Below the pieces are notes generated by a model. That model saw only the letters and a program-made list of their open reading frames with translations, did no database searches and had not been told where the DNA came from. Position numbers and translations under genes: made by a program. From Nitrospiria bacterium (GTDB lineage: Bacteria; Nitrospirota; Nitrospiria; JACQBZ01): a stretch of 64,000 nucleotides of DNA. The stretch lies in the NCBI GenBank assembly GCA_035498035.1, contig DATKAN010000015.1:25771-89770 (forward strand), written 5' to 3'. This document shows positions 1 through 8,888 of the stretch, piece by piece; within the stretch, counting starts at the first letter, position 1; each line of letters begins with the position of its first letter.

Positions 1-201
1 GGTAATCTGTCCGCTTCGAAACGCCATCCCTGGGCCGCAGATTGTGGAAAATGTTGAACCGCTGGAATCGGCCGGGACGCCACCGCCTCGGATCGGTACC
101 ACCGAAACGACCGCCCGGAGGATGTCGCGGTCGATATACTGCATGAGGGCTCGGGCATGGCGTTCCACCCGGAGACGGTTCGCGCGTTCTTGCCCGCTCA
201 T
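1..201 (-). CDS. Partial hypothetical protein, 5' end only
   Basis: An open frame runs from an ATG at 201 leftward off the window edge, giving 67 codons that begin MSGQERANRLRVERHARA. Third codon positions are mostly G or C, as in neighbouring genes. The visible part has a charged start, then a hydrophobic stretch (ILRAVVSVVPI) and a Gly/Ser-rich segment. It is divergent from the CDF gene. No clear ribosome binding site is seen and I recognise no family; the C-terminus is outside the window. Confidence 0.4.
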   Translation of the reverse strand, partial: MSGQERANRLRVERHARALMQYIDRDILRAVVSVVPIRGGGVPADSSGSTFSTICGPGMAFRSGQIT

Positions 202-262
202 CGAAAGGGACGTTTCAAGTAATGGCCGTCTTTAACATTCTATAGGATGCGCAAAGGGTTCG

Positions 263-1144
263 ATGCAAGCTTCCCGAGATCGCGAAATTCAAAACGTCCT
301 GTGGTCCATCCTGGTTTTGAACATTCTGGTCGCCGCAATCAAACTGATCTACGGCCAATGGACCGGGACCCTCAGCATGTGGGCCGACGGCCTCCACTCG
401 ATGTTCGACGGAGCCTCGAATGTGATCGGGCTGATCGGCATGTGGGCCGCGGCGCACCCGCCCGACGAGGCGCATCCCTACGGCCATCGAAAATTCGAGA
501 CCTTCGCGGCCTTCGCGATCTCGGTCTTTCTGTTTCTGGCCTGCTTCAGGATCCTGGAGGGCGGTTACGACCGCTTAACCCATCCGAGCGTCCCGCACGT
601 GACGTGGATCAGCTTCGCGGTAATGCTGACCACCATCGGGGTCAACCTGCTGGTGACGCGGTATGAGCAAAGAAAATCCGCTGAGTTGAAGAGCGAGATT
701 CTTCACGCCGACTCGATGCACACTTTAAGCGACGTCTATTCCTCCCTTTCCGTTTTAATCGGCCTCGCCGCCGTGCCGATGGGGCTTCCCCTGCTGGACC
801 CGATCATGGCCCTCGTGATCGCGGGATTTATCGGAAGAACGGGTTTTCAAATCCTGTTCGAGAGCTCCCGGGTATTAAGCGATGCCTCTTGCGTCGATCC
901 CCGCCAGGTGCGGGAGATCGCGATGCAGCTTCCGGGAGTGAAATCCTGTCACAGCATCCGCACCCGGGGTCTGGAGAACCATGTCTTCGTGGACTGTCAC
1001 ATCCAGGTCCAACCCGACATGACCGCCCAGCGGGCCCACGTCCTTGTGCACGAGATCGAGGACCGGATTAAAAAAGAGATGACGGAGGTGGTGGACGTCG
1101 TCATCCACGTCGAGCCCGATGCCGAACACGCGATTCATTCTTAA
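263..1144 (+). CDS. Cation diffusion facilitator family transporter
   Basis: A 293-residue inner-membrane metal/proton antiporter of the CDF family, which exports divalent ions such as Zn, Fe, Mn or Cd. Visible hallmarks are the paired metal-site motifs DGLHSMFD (about residue 42) and ADSMHTLSD (about residue 150), the HPYGHRKFE loop after transmembrane segment 2, several hydrophobic spans in the first 210 residues, and a cytoplasmic domain with late histidines (VHEIED, VDVVIHVEPD). Length is normal for FieF-like members. AAAGGG lies just before the ATG. The metal cannot be assigned, because the HxxxD/DxxxD pattern is shared by Zn and Fe/Mn exporters. It has no obvious operon partner. Confidence 0.9.
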   Translation: MQASRDREIQNVLWSILVLNILVAAIKLIYGQWTGTLSMWADGLHSMFDGASNVIGLIGMWAAAHPPDEAHPYGHRKFETFAAFAISVFLFLACFRILEGGYDRLTHPSVPHVTWISFAVMLTTIGVNLLVTRYEQRKSAELKSEILHADSMHTLSDVYSSLSVLIGLAAVPMGLPLLDPIMALVIAGFIGRTGFQILFESSRVLSDASCVDPRQVREIAMQLPGVKSCHSIRTRGLENHVFVDCHIQVQPDMTAQRAHVLVHEIEDRIKKEMTEVVDVVIHVEPDAEHAIHS

Positions 1145-1232
1145 GCGGGGGCCCGTGCGCCTAAACACAAAAACGGGTGCTCCGATGCCCCCGCGCCCCG
1201 CGCTCGGACGGGCGAAGCCCGATCCTCGCTTC
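1145..1232 (-). repeat. Dispersed intergenic repeat, copy A
   Basis: Read on the minus strand, this gap carries the block TCCGAGCGCGGGG, then GGGGGCATCGGAG, and ends in ACGGGCCCCCGCT, in the same order as the intergenic copies at 13294-13384 and 13974-14064. It begins right after the CDF stop codon. The outer GCGGGGGC and GCCCCCGC can pair into a hairpin, so it could also act as a transcript end for the upstream gene. Confidence 0.6.
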
Positions 1233-1276
1233 CTTAAGCGGGGGCTCCTTCAAATCGATGCAAGTTCGGTGGGGTG

Positions 1277-2341
1277 ATGAAGCCTGTCATCGCCATCACG
1301 ATGGGCGACCCAGCCGGCATCGGTCCGGAGATTATCGTCAAGACCCTCTCGAAGCCCCTCGTAAACCGGATCGAGCGCATCGCCCGGCCGGTGGTCGTTG
1401 GAGATCGGGGGGTTCTCGAGCGGGTCGCGAGACGCCTAAAATCATCCTGCAAAATCCGAACGCTTCTCGATCTCGAATCGATCCCCCTTCCAAGAAAAGT
1501 CCTCTCGGTGATCGACCTGAACAAGATGGATCTCTCGGCTTTCGCCGCCGGGCGACCCACCGCGGCGGGCGGACAGGCGGCCGTCGAGGCGATACGTCAA
1601 GCGGTTCAATTGGCCCTGGCCCGACGAGTGGCGGGGATCGTCACGGCCCCGATCAGCAAGGAGGGGCTTCAGGCGGCGGGGTATCCTTTTCCCGGCCACA
1701 CGGAGTTGTTGGCGGAGCTGTGCGGGGCCAAAGAGGTCGGCATGCTGATGGTTTCTCCACCGCGATTCAAAAAAGATCCCGGCCTCCGGATCCTGCTGGC
1801 CACCACGCATGTGGCCCTGCGCAATCTTCCCGACCGATTGACGCGGGAATGCGTGCGAACGGCCATCCGGCTGGCCCACGAGGCCGCCCGGAGGTACTTC
1901 GGTTTGCGCCGGCCCCGCATGGCCGTAGCCGCGCTGAACCCGCATGCCGGAGAAGGGGGACTTTTCGGCCATGAGGAAGCGGAGATCATCCGGCCGGTTG
2001 TCGAGCAGGCCCGACGACAGGGAATCCCGGTCAGCGGCCCCTTTCCGGCCGACAGCTTGATCCGCCAGGCTTTCGATGGAAAATACGATATTTTGGTCGC
2101 GATGTATCACGACCAGGCGCTGATCCCAATCAAGCTGCTTGGCTTCGGACGGGCCGTGAATGTCACCGTGGGCCTTCCGTTCGTCCGGACCTCCCCGGAT
2201 CACGGAACGGCCTACGACATCGCCGGCAAAGGCATCGCCGATCCGGGCAGCCTGATCGAGGCCATCCGCCTCGCGGTCGCCTTTTCGAAGAACACCCCCT
2301 CGGCGCTGGGTGGACGGCCGCCCGAACAGAAGCCGCCGTAA
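1277..2341 (+). CDS. pdxA: 4-hydroxythreonine-4-phosphate dehydrogenase
   Basis: Oxidises 4-phosphohydroxy-L-threonine with NAD in the DXP-dependent pathway to pyridoxal phosphate; cytoplasmic, metal-dependent and dimeric in characterised members. The protein is about 354 residues, normal length. It starts with the family motif GDPAGIGPEI and carries GHTELLAEL, NPHAGEGGLFGHEE, MYHDQALIPIK and TSPDHGTAYDIAGKG, which hold the metal-binding histidines and substrate site. I use the ATG at 1277; a GTG at 1274 is in frame and sits closer to the purine run GGTGGGG. ksgA follows after 8 nt, the same pairing as in many proteobacteria. Confidence 0.95.
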   Translation: MKPVIAITMGDPAGIGPEIIVKTLSKPLVNRIERIARPVVVGDRGVLERVARRLKSSCKIRTLLDLESIPLPRKVLSVIDLNKMDLSAFAAGRPTAAGGQAAVEAIRQAVQLALARRVAGIVTAPISKEGLQAAGYPFPGHTELLAELCGAKEVGMLMVSPPRFKKDPGLRILLATTHVALRNLPDRLTRECVRTAIRLAHEAARRYFGLRRPRMAVAALNPHAGEGGLFGHEEAEIIRPVVEQARRQGIPVSGPFPADSLIRQAFDGKYDILVAMYHDQALIPIKLLGFGRAVNVTVGLPFVRTSPDHGTAYDIAGKGIADPGSLIEAIRLAVAFSKNTPSALGGRPPEQKPP

Positions 2342-2349
2342 ACTTCGCC

Positions 2350-3180
2350 ATGATGCGATCAAAGCGCAAAGCGCTCGGCCAGCATTTTCTCCACGATCAA
2401 AATATCGTCCGGAAGATTCTCTCGCTCGCGGACATTCGACCCGACGAGACGGTGGTCGAAATTGGACCCGGGCATGGGGCGCTGACACGCGCCCTGAGCG
2501 AGCCGGGATCAACGGTTTACGCGATTGAACTGGATCGTCGGCTGCATGGAAATCTATTAAAACAGTTTGGGGGCTCCCCGCAAGTCCGGATCATCCAGGC
2601 CGATGCATTGACCTATCCTTTCGAAGATCTGCCTTCCCCGTTCGCCGTCGTGGCCAACCTTCCGTATTCCATTTCCACGCCGCTGTTGTTCCGCCTTCTC
2701 GAACTGCGGACGCATGTCAGCCGCATGATCCTCATGGTTCAACTGGAAGTGGCCCGCCGGATTGTCGCCCGGGAGGGACGCAGGGAATACAGCCCGTTGT
2801 CCATCGGGGTTCAGTATTATTCCCAACCCCGCCTGGAATTCATCGTTCCCCGCGGATGCTTTCGGCCCAAGCCTCGTGTGGACTCGGCCGTTTTGAGTCT
2901 CGAGGTGCGTCGGTCGCCGAGCGTGGCGGTCAAGGACGAAGCGTTTTTCTTTCGGGTCGTCCGGGCCGGCTTTGCCCATCGTCGAAAGTCCCTTCGAAAC
3001 GCGCTCAAAGACGCCGGCTTCCCGCCCGAGGCCGTTGAAAATGCGCTTTCGGCCGCCGCGATCACGACCGAAAATCCCCAGCGCCGGGCCGAGACGCTCT
3101 CGATCGAGGCGTTCGCCCGCCTCGCCGATCGCCTGCTTGAATTAGACCGCGGCAGAGACAAGGCTCATGAAGGCGGCTAG
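2350..3180 (+). CDS. rsmA: 16S rRNA dimethyladenosine transferase (KsgA/RsmA)
   Basis: Dimethylates two adjacent adenosines in the 3' terminal hairpin of 16S rRNA using S-adenosylmethionine, a late 30S maturation step. The 276-residue protein opens with the typical KALGQHFL, has SAM-binding motif I EIGPGHGALT (about residue 38) and the catalytic NLPY motif in VVANLPYSIST. The C-terminal helical domain contains the usual AGFAHRRKSLRNAL segment. Two tandem ATG codons occur at the start; the first is used. It is probably co-transcribed with pdxA. Confidence 0.95.
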   Translation: MMRSKRKALGQHFLHDQNIVRKILSLADIRPDETVVEIGPGHGALTRALSEPGSTVYAIELDRRLHGNLLKQFGGSPQVRIIQADALTYPFEDLPSPFAVVANLPYSISTPLLFRLLELRTHVSRMILMVQLEVARRIVAREGRREYSPLSIGVQYYSQPRLEFIVPRGCFRPKPRVDSAVLSLEVRRSPSVAVKDEAFFFRVVRAGFAHRRKSLRNALKDAGFPPEAVENALSAAAITTENPQRRAETLSIEAFARLADRLLELDRGRDKAHEGG

Positions 3181-3200
3181 GCGCTCATACCGGCCCGGAT

Positions 3201-3230
3201 TCCTTCGCTCGCCCTACCGAGCCTCGCGGG
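3201..3230 (-). repeat. Short GCGAGC-type intergenic motif
   Basis: On the minus strand this reads GCGAGGCTCGGTAGGGCGAG followed by CGAAGGA. It resembles the motif at 15581-15610 and 21091-21120 and the segment at 13921-13950. The relationship is judged by eye and is weaker here than between the other two. Confidence 0.25.
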
Positions 3231-3240
3231 ACGAATTATA

Positions 3241-3269
3241 TTGACTCTCCGGAGTTGATCTTGTAAAAA
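3241..3269 (+). promoter_or_regulatory. Sigma-70-type promoter
   Basis: TTGACT at 3241-3246 and TAAAAA at 3264-3269 are separated by 17 nt. The predicted transcription start near 3276 lies before the ATG at 3308 and would make the TTG at 3281 an unlikely start. Confidence 0.5.
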
Positions 3270-3307
3270 TACACCAGTCATTGGATCCCTTCAGCGGCGA
3301 AACGCGC

Positions 3308-3715
3308 ATGAATCAAAGAATCGTGGTCCATTTTCAGGACGGCCAAATCATCAAAGGCAACTCTCACGATATTTTTCCGAACAAAAATATCTTCCATCTA
3401 AACCTGTTGGATCAGCCCGTTAGCGCAGTACCGATCGAGATTTCAGTTTCCCAGCTCAAAGCGATCTTTTTTGTGAAGGATTTCTGGGGGCAGAAGGACC
3501 GTCAGAAACTCAAGGGGTTTGCAAGCGGTGAAAAGTCTCCTTACGGAAAGAAGGTCGTCGTCCAGTTCAAGGACAAGGAGAAACTCTATGGATTTACCCA
3601 GGGTTATTCCGCCGATCGTCCCGGATTCTTTCTTTTTCCAGCCGAACAGCAGAGCAATAATGAAAAGATCTTCGTTGTGCGATCCTTTGTTACAAAAATC
3701 GAGTTTCTCGACTAA
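3308..3715 (+). CDS. Conserved hypothetical protein, possible two-repeat beta domain
   Basis: A 135-residue soluble protein with no signal peptide. Two similar segments, VVHFQDGQIIKGNSHDIFP near the start and VVQFKDKEKLYGFTQGYS near residue 85, suggest an internally duplicated small beta barrel. Each is followed by a phrase ending in F and a run of hydrophobic residues (IFHLNLL, GFFLFP). Similar domains are found appended to PilZ and other proteins in Nitrospirota-like genomes, but I cannot name the function. The ATG at 3308 is preferred over a TTG at 3281. DUF429 follows 11 nt downstream. Confidence 0.65.
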   Translation: MNQRIVVHFQDGQIIKGNSHDIFPNKNIFHLNLLDQPVSAVPIEISVSQLKAIFFVKDFWGQKDRQKLKGFASGEKSPYGKKVVVQFKDKEKLYGFTQGYSADRPGFFLFPAEQQSNNEKIFVVRSFVTKIEFLD

Positions 3716-3726
3716 CCCGGATCGAG

Positions 3727-4410
3727 ATGGATGCGGAAAGCGGCGTGGAACGGTTTCGATCTCAAGGGAAAAAAAGAAAAACAACGCGAGTCGTGGGGGT
3801 GGACCTCGCCGGCCGTTCCAGGCGAAACACCGGGATATGCTTGCTCCATGGGATGACCGTGGCGTCCTTTGCGACGGTGCACTCCGATAGCGAGATTCTC
3901 GGCTTTATCGAAACCGCCCGGCCGGACCTCGTTGCGATCGACGCTCCGCTGAACCTACCGCCCGGCCGAACATCCCTTGAGGATCGCAACGGAAAACACT
4001 TCCGGCCCTGCGACCGTGAACTCCTCAAGCGCGGCATCCGTTTCTTTCCGATCACCCTCGGGCCCATGCGGGCCCTCACCCGGCGCGGCATCCGATTGAA
4101 GGAGGGGCTTCTGCAACAAGGCTACGCGGTCATCGAGATTTATCCCGGCGCGGCCCAGGATGTCTGGACGATCGTACGGAAACAAGGGGGACTCCCGAAA
4201 CTGCGAAAGGGACTGGAAACGCTGGGACTCAAAGGACTGGCCAAAAGCATGAACGGCGACGAACTCGACGCCGTGACCGGAGCCCTCGTGGGGCGATTCT
4301 ATTTGACCGGTCGGGCCGAGGTGCTTGGAAACATCGACGAGGGCGCCATTGTGATTCCCAGGCCGATCCAATTTCGTCCATCCCGGGAACCGTTGCCACA
4401 CACAGGGTAA
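3727..4410 (+). CDS. DUF429 family protein (RNase H-like fold)
   Basis: A 227-residue protein of the DUF429 family, predicted nuclease-like proteins of unknown biological role. After a basic 20-residue leader comes VVGVDLAG, then VAIDAPLNLP with the conserved acidic residue, RPCDRELLKRGI, EIYPGAA, and near the end NGDELDAVTGALVG. These acidic positions match the pattern expected for an RNase H-like active site. It overlaps nothing and precedes the malic enzyme by 13 nt. Function is inferred only from fold family. Confidence 0.8.
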   Translation: MDAESGVERFRSQGKKRKTTRVVGVDLAGRSRRNTGICLLHGMTVASFATVHSDSEILGFIETARPDLVAIDAPLNLPPGRTSLEDRNGKHFRPCDRELLKRGIRFFPITLGPMRALTRRGIRLKEGLLQQGYAVIEIYPGAAQDVWTIVRKQGGLPKLRKGLETLGLKGLAKSMNGDELDAVTGALVGRFYLTGRAEVLGNIDEGAIVIPRPIQFRPSREPLPHTG

Positions 4411-4423
4411 AAGGGGGCTGCGC

Positions 4424-5767
4424 ATGCCAACCAGAGAAGAGTGGCTCGCCAAGGCCGAGCAGCCGTCGCGGGAGGCGCTGCGGCTTCATGCCTTTTACAA
4501 GGGGAAGGTGCAAATCCTTCCGAAATGCCCGATTCGAAATCCGGAGGATTTCGCAATCTGGTACACACCGGGCGTTGCCGCCCCCTGCCGGGCGATTCAA
4601 GCAGACCCGCCGCTTGCTTACGATCTGACCAACCGGGCCAATTGCATCGCCGTCGTCTCGGACGGGACGCGGGTGCTCGGACTGGGGGACATCGGTCCGG
4701 AGGCCGGCATGCCGGTCATGGAAGGCAAGGCCCTGCTCTTTAAGTATCTCGGCGGGATCGACGCCGTGCCGATCTGCCTGGGGACCAAGGATCCGGACGA
4801 GATCGTGCGCGCGGTGAAACTGCTGGAGCCCTCCTTCGGCGGCGTCAATCTTGAAGACATCGCCCAGCCGAAATGCTTCCGGATCCTGGACGTGCTTCGG
4901 GAAAAGCTGACCATTCCGGTCTGGCACGACGATCAGCAGGGCTCCGGCACGGTGCTCCTGGCCGGATTGCTCAACGCGCTCAAGGTCGTGGGCAAGGAGA
5001 TTCGGAAGGTTCGGATCGCGATGATCGGTATGGGGGCGGCCAACGTGTCGGTCTATCGGCTGCTCGCGGCCAGCGGCGTCGATCCGGGAAATATCACGGC
5101 CTGCGACAGCCAGAGCGTCCTTCACAAGGGCCGTCGAGACATCGAGGCCAAGCAAGAAACTTTTTCCGACAAGTGGCGGGTCTGCCGGGAAACGAACGGG
5201 GCGGGCACCCGGGGCGGCGTCTTCGAGGCGATGCGCGGCGCGGACGTCCTGATCGCCTTTTCCGCCCCGGGAGTCGTGCGCCCCGAATGGATCCGGACGA
5301 TGGCCCGCGAAGCCGTCGTCTTCGCCTGCGCCAACCCGATCCCGGAAATCTGGCCGTGGGAAGCCAAAGAGGCCGGGGCAAAAATCGTCGCCACCGGAAG
5401 GAGCGACTTTCCCAATCAGGTCAATAACTCCCTGGTTTTCCCGGCCGTCTTCCGGGGGGTCTTGGACGTCCGAGCACGCACGATCACGGAAGGGATGGCC
5501 CTGGCGGCCGCACACGAGCTGGCCCGGTTCGCGGAGGAAAGGGGAATTCACGAGGAGAATATTCTCCCCCGGATGGAAGAGTGGAATGCGGTTCCGCGCG
5601 TGGCCGTGGCGACGGCCCTCAAGGCGCAGGAGGAGGGTGTGGCCCGATTGACGAGAACGCCGGGGGAGCTGCTCGAAGCCGCCGCCGGCCGAATCCTGCA
5701 AGCGCGCGACGCCGCCCGCCATCTCATGGCGGCGGGGATCATCCGTCCGTTTCCGGAAGAAAAATAA
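4424..5767 (+). CDS. NAD(P)-dependent malic enzyme
   Basis: Oxidatively decarboxylates malate to pyruvate, linking the TCA cycle to pyruvate and NAD(P)H; cytoplasmic and metal-dependent. At 447 residues it is the short bacterial form, without the phosphotransacetylase-like tail of MaeB. Visible features are TPGVAAPCRAI, SDGTRVLGLGDIGP, the catalytic region MPVMEGKALLFKYLGGIDA, VNLEDIAQPKCF, PVWHDDQQGSGTV, and a Rossmann motif GMGAANVSVYRL near residue 205. A strong AGGGGG precedes the ATG by 5 nt. The cofactor (NAD or NADP) cannot be decided from sequence alone. Confidence 0.92.
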   Translation: MPTREEWLAKAEQPSREALRLHAFYKGKVQILPKCPIRNPEDFAIWYTPGVAAPCRAIQADPPLAYDLTNRANCIAVVSDGTRVLGLGDIGPEAGMPVMEGKALLFKYLGGIDAVPICLGTKDPDEIVRAVKLLEPSFGGVNLEDIAQPKCFRILDVLREKLTIPVWHDDQQGSGTVLLAGLLNALKVVGKEIRKVRIAMIGMGAANVSVYRLLAASGVDPGNITACDSQSVLHKGRRDIEAKQETFSDKWRVCRETNGAGTRGGVFEAMRGADVLIAFSAPGVVRPEWIRTMAREAVVFACANPIPEIWPWEAKEAGAKIVATGRSDFPNQVNNSLVFPAVFRGVLDVRARTITEGMALAAAHELARFAEERGIHEENILPRMEEWNAVPRVAVATALKAQEEGVARLTRTPGELLEAAAGRILQARDAARHLMAAGIIRPFPEEK

Positions 5768-5821
5768 AAGCGGACCGGGCTCCTTCCGTCGAAGACCGAC
5801 CCCGCGTCGTCCATAAACTGT

Positions 5822-5850
5822 TTGAAATTCCCTCTCAACTATGATACGTT
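5822..5850 (+). promoter_or_regulatory. Promoter for ftsK, possibly leaderless
   Basis: TTGAAA at 5822-5827 and TACGTT at 5845-5850 are separated by 17 nt. The ATG of ftsK lies at 5861, only 10 nt past the -10 element, and has no Shine-Dalgarno sequence. That geometry fits an mRNA with almost no 5' leader. Confidence 0.4.
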
Positions 5851-5860
5851 CTGTAGTGAA

Positions 5861-8125
5861 ATGGCTCATGCATCCCGATCGGAAAACCGTCGTCACGAGA
5901 TTCTGGGGGTCCTCTTTCTGGCCCTCGGCCTACTGTTGTTGGTCAGCCTGATTTCGTATGATCCGCTCGACCCTTCTTTAAACTCCGTTTCCTCCAATCC
6001 CTTCGTCCACAACCTCGCCGGCAAAGCGGGCGCCTACCTTTCCGACGAGCTTTTTCAGCTCATCGGGGGGAGCGCCTATCTACTCGCCATTGGCGGCTGC
6101 CTGATCGGCTGGCGAAAGCTCCTGTCTCGACCAATCGCGTTCCATCGCTGGAGGATCGCCGGTTTCGTCTTGCTTTTGACATCGTCGACGGCGCTGTTGC
6201 ACCTCTTATGGACCGGCCTGCCCTCGCTGGCGGGCGGGCCGATCCTGGCCGGCCACGCGGGCGGCTTGGTCGGAAAACTGACGGCGGATTGGCTATCGGG
6301 ATACTTTGCCCCGCTCGGCGCGTATATCCTGGTGACGGCCGCGGTTCTTTTGTCGCTGATCATGACCACCTCGCTCTCTCTCCTGACCCTGATGGACCGG
6401 ACCGGGGTCGCCGTCAAAAAGATCGTCTCGAGATCCAGGCAATCCCTCGAATCGGCACGGACCGCACTGACCATTTACCATGAACAATCCCGCCGATGGA
6501 AAACCGAGACCAAGATCCGGCAGAAGTGGCCGCCCCAAAAACCTAAAATCGTGGACGCCCCCTCGCCTCCCAAAGCGCCGAAGACGCCACCCAAGCAAGC
6601 GGATTTGCCCTTCATGAAAGAATCGGGCGATTATGAATTGCCCCCGCTCACCCTTCTTCAGGATCCGCCCGCTTCGGCCGGCAAGATTTCAAAGGAAGAG
6701 CTGCTGGCCAATTCCCAGATCCTGGAAAAGAAACTGATGGACTACGGGATTGAAGGGCGCGTGACGCAAGTCCATCCGGGACCGGTCGTCACGATGTATG
6801 AATTTGAGCCCGCACCCGGGGTCAAGGTAAACCGCATCGTCAACCTCTCGGATGACCTGGCCCTGGCGATGCGGGCCATGAGCGTGCGGATTGTGGCCCC
6901 CTTGCCCGGTAAATCCGTGGTGGGGATCGAGATTCCCAACACCAGTCGTGAGGATGTCTACCTTAAGGAAATCCTGACCGCCGAGCCCTTTACCGCGACG
7001 AAATCCAAACTCACCCTCGCCCTAGGCAAGGACATCTTTGGTACGCCGATCGTGGCGGACCTGGCCGGCATGCCCCATCTCCTGGTGGCCGGCGCGACCG
7101 GTTCCGGTAAAAGTGTCGCCCTCAACACGATGATCTTGAGCCTCCTGTACTCGGCCACGCCCGAAGAAGTCAAGTTCATCATGATCGATCCCAAGCTCCT
7201 CGAGCTGTCGGCCTACGATGGAATCCCGCACCTTCAAACGCCGGTTCTCGTCCGGGCCAAGGATACACCAAAGGTATTTCAACGGTTGGTGGCCGAGATG
7301 CAGCAGCGCTACCGCCTCTTGGCCGAAGCCGGCGCTCGAAACATCGAGAGCTACAACCAGAAGCTCCGGGATCAGGGGGCCCTCGGTCCGGCGGGGCCCG
7401 CGACGAAAACCACCGAGATCGGATCCGAAGAAGGCCCCGATGCTCCATCGCCCCCGCCCAACACCCCGCTCCCCTACCTGGTCGTCATCGTGGATGAACT
7501 GGCCGACCTGATGCTGGTCGCGTCCCGGGAGATCGAGGACGCCATAACGCGCCTGGCCCAGATGGCCCGCGCGGCCGGCATCCATCTGATCCTGGCCACC
7601 CAACGCCCCTCCGTGGATGTTTTGACCGGCCTGATCAAGGCCAATTTTCCCGCCCGGATTTCCTTCCAGGTCTCTTCCAAGACCGACTCCAGAACGATTC
7701 TGGACGCCAACGGCGCGGAGCAGCTGCTGGGAAAAGGCGACATGCTTTTTTTGGCCCCGGGAACGGGCCGGATTACGCGCATTCACGGGGCCTATGTCTC
7801 CGAGAACGAGATCCGCGCGACTGTGGATCACGTCAAATCCCAAGGCAAACCCCAGTACATCGACCTCTCACCCTCGGCCCATGCCGGAGGAAGCGAGGGC
7901 GGGGATACGGACGCAAACGAGCGGGACGAGCTTTATGAAAAAGCGGTCGAGCTGGTCGTCACCTCCGGCGCGGCTTCGGCCTCCCTGATTCAGCGACGGC
8001 TCCGCGTCGGGTATCCCCGGGCGGCCCGAATGATCGAGATGATGGAGGAGGACGGGATCGTGGGGCCGGCCGTGGGTGGCAAGCCTCGGGAAGTCCTCAG
8101 CCGACGGGATGAGCCGGTCGGATGA
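5861..8125 (+). CDS. ftsK: DNA translocase FtsK
   Basis: A 754-residue septum-located DNA pump that segregates chromosome ends and activates XerCD recombination at division. Four or so transmembrane segments occupy the first 180 residues, followed by a short linker with a Pro/Lys-rich stretch, an alpha/beta motor and a C-terminal winged-helix gamma domain (DELYEKAVELVVTSG to the end) that reads polar DNA signals. Walker A is GATGSGKS at about residue 411 and Walker B is VVIVDELADLM. The start is placed at ATG 5861; an upstream TTG at 5822 lies inside the predicted promoter. The linker is short, as in SpoIIIE-like members. Confidence 0.95.
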   Translation: MAHASRSENRRHEILGVLFLALGLLLLVSLISYDPLDPSLNSVSSNPFVHNLAGKAGAYLSDELFQLIGGSAYLLAIGGCLIGWRKLLSRPIAFHRWRIAGFVLLLTSSTALLHLLWTGLPSLAGGPILAGHAGGLVGKLTADWLSGYFAPLGAYILVTAAVLLSLIMTTSLSLLTLMDRTGVAVKKIVSRSRQSLESARTALTIYHEQSRRWKTETKIRQKWPPQKPKIVDAPSPPKAPKTPPKQADLPFMKESGDYELPPLTLLQDPPASAGKISKEELLANSQILEKKLMDYGIEGRVTQVHPGPVVTMYEFEPAPGVKVNRIVNLSDDLALAMRAMSVRIVAPLPGKSVVGIEIPNTSREDVYLKEILTAEPFTATKSKLTLALGKDIFGTPIVADLAGMPHLLVAGATGSGKSVALNTMILSLLYSATPEEVKFIMIDPKLLELSAYDGIPHLQTPVLVRAKDTPKVFQRLVAEMQQRYRLLAEAGARNIESYNQKLRDQGALGPAGPATKTTEIGSEEGPDAPSPPPNTPLPYLVVIVDELADLMLVASREIEDAITRLAQMARAAGIHLILATQRPSVDVLTGLIKANFPARISFQVSSKTDSRTILDANGAEQLLGKGDMLFLAPGTGRITRIHGAYVSENEIRATVDHVKSQGKPQYIDLSPSAHAGGSEGGDTDANERDELYEKAVELVVTSGAASASLIQRRLRVGYPRAARMIEMMEEDGIVGPAVGGKPREVLSRRDEPVG

Positions 8126-8838
8126 TTCGGATGAGTCTCTTTCATTCAAAATCCCGCGGGATGCTTCTCGTGGGGCTGGCCGGACTTTTTGAACTCTGCG
8201 GTCGCGCTTTGGCCGCGCCTCTCCCCGTCGGCGACACTTTCTTGGCCGGGCTGATCCAGAATATCCAAACCGCGTACGAACAAACCACCGATTGGAGAGC
8301 CGAATTTCAGCAGGTCACTCAGATCGAGGGATTTGATTCACCGATCAACTCGCGCGGAACGGTGTACATCAAGAAACCGGGTAAACTGCGCTGGGATTAT
8401 CTGGAGCCGAATCGGCACCAAATCCTCGTCAATGAGGAAAAGATCTGGATCTACACCCCGGAGCAAAAACAGGTGATCGTGAGCCCTTTTGCCGAAATCT
8501 CCGATTCCCAATTGCCCCTCCATCTCCTAAGCGGTGTCGGCCGCCTGGACCGGGACTTCACCGTGCAGTGGAGCGATCCGACCCGGCCGCCTCCCCAGGG
8601 CCCGCCCGCGCTGACCCTGATCCCCAAAGACCCCAACACGGGCCTGACAAAGCTACTGATGAATGTGGACCCGGTGACCTATTTCATCACACGGCTCACG
8701 TTATTTGAAGCCAACGGAAATCAATCGCGGTTTCAGTTTACACGGATCCGAAACGATACCGGACTGAAGGACCGGTTTTTTGTTTTCACGCCGCCTGCGG
8801 ACGTCGTGGTGGTCGAATCGCCTCTCCGGAGGCCCTGA
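8122..8838 (+). CDS. lolA: Outer-membrane lipoprotein carrier LolA
   Basis: A periplasmic chaperone that takes lipoproteins from LolCDE to the outer membrane. The 238-residue precursor has a signal peptide (GMLLVGLAGLFELCGRALA) and the LolA features TDWRAEFQQVT, SRGTVYIKKPGKLRWDY, and a C-terminal sheet ending FVFTPPADVVVVES. Its ATG overlaps the ftsK stop as ATGA, so translation is probably coupled. ftsK-lolA is a conserved pair in many Gram-negative bacteria and indicates an outer membrane here. Confidence 0.92.
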   Translation: MIRMSLFHSKSRGMLLVGLAGLFELCGRALAAPLPVGDTFLAGLIQNIQTAYEQTTDWRAEFQQVTQIEGFDSPINSRGTVYIKKPGKLRWDYLEPNRHQILVNEEKIWIYTPEQKQVIVSPFAEISDSQLPLHLLSGVGRLDRDFTVQWSDPTRPPPQGPPALTLIPKDPNTGLTKLLMNVDPVTYFITRLTLFEANGNQSRFQFTRIRNDTGLKDRFFVFTPPADVVVVESPLRRP

Positions 8839-8888
8839 CCTCTGCCCCGGACGCTACCAGGGGCCGGCGATCGGACGGAGTATCGGGT

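Noticed and set aside
4229..5896. A 555-codon open frame on the minus strand opposite the malic enzyme
   Set aside because: It covers a confidently identified gene, has no family motifs and shows the composition expected from the complementary frame of GC-rich coding DNA.
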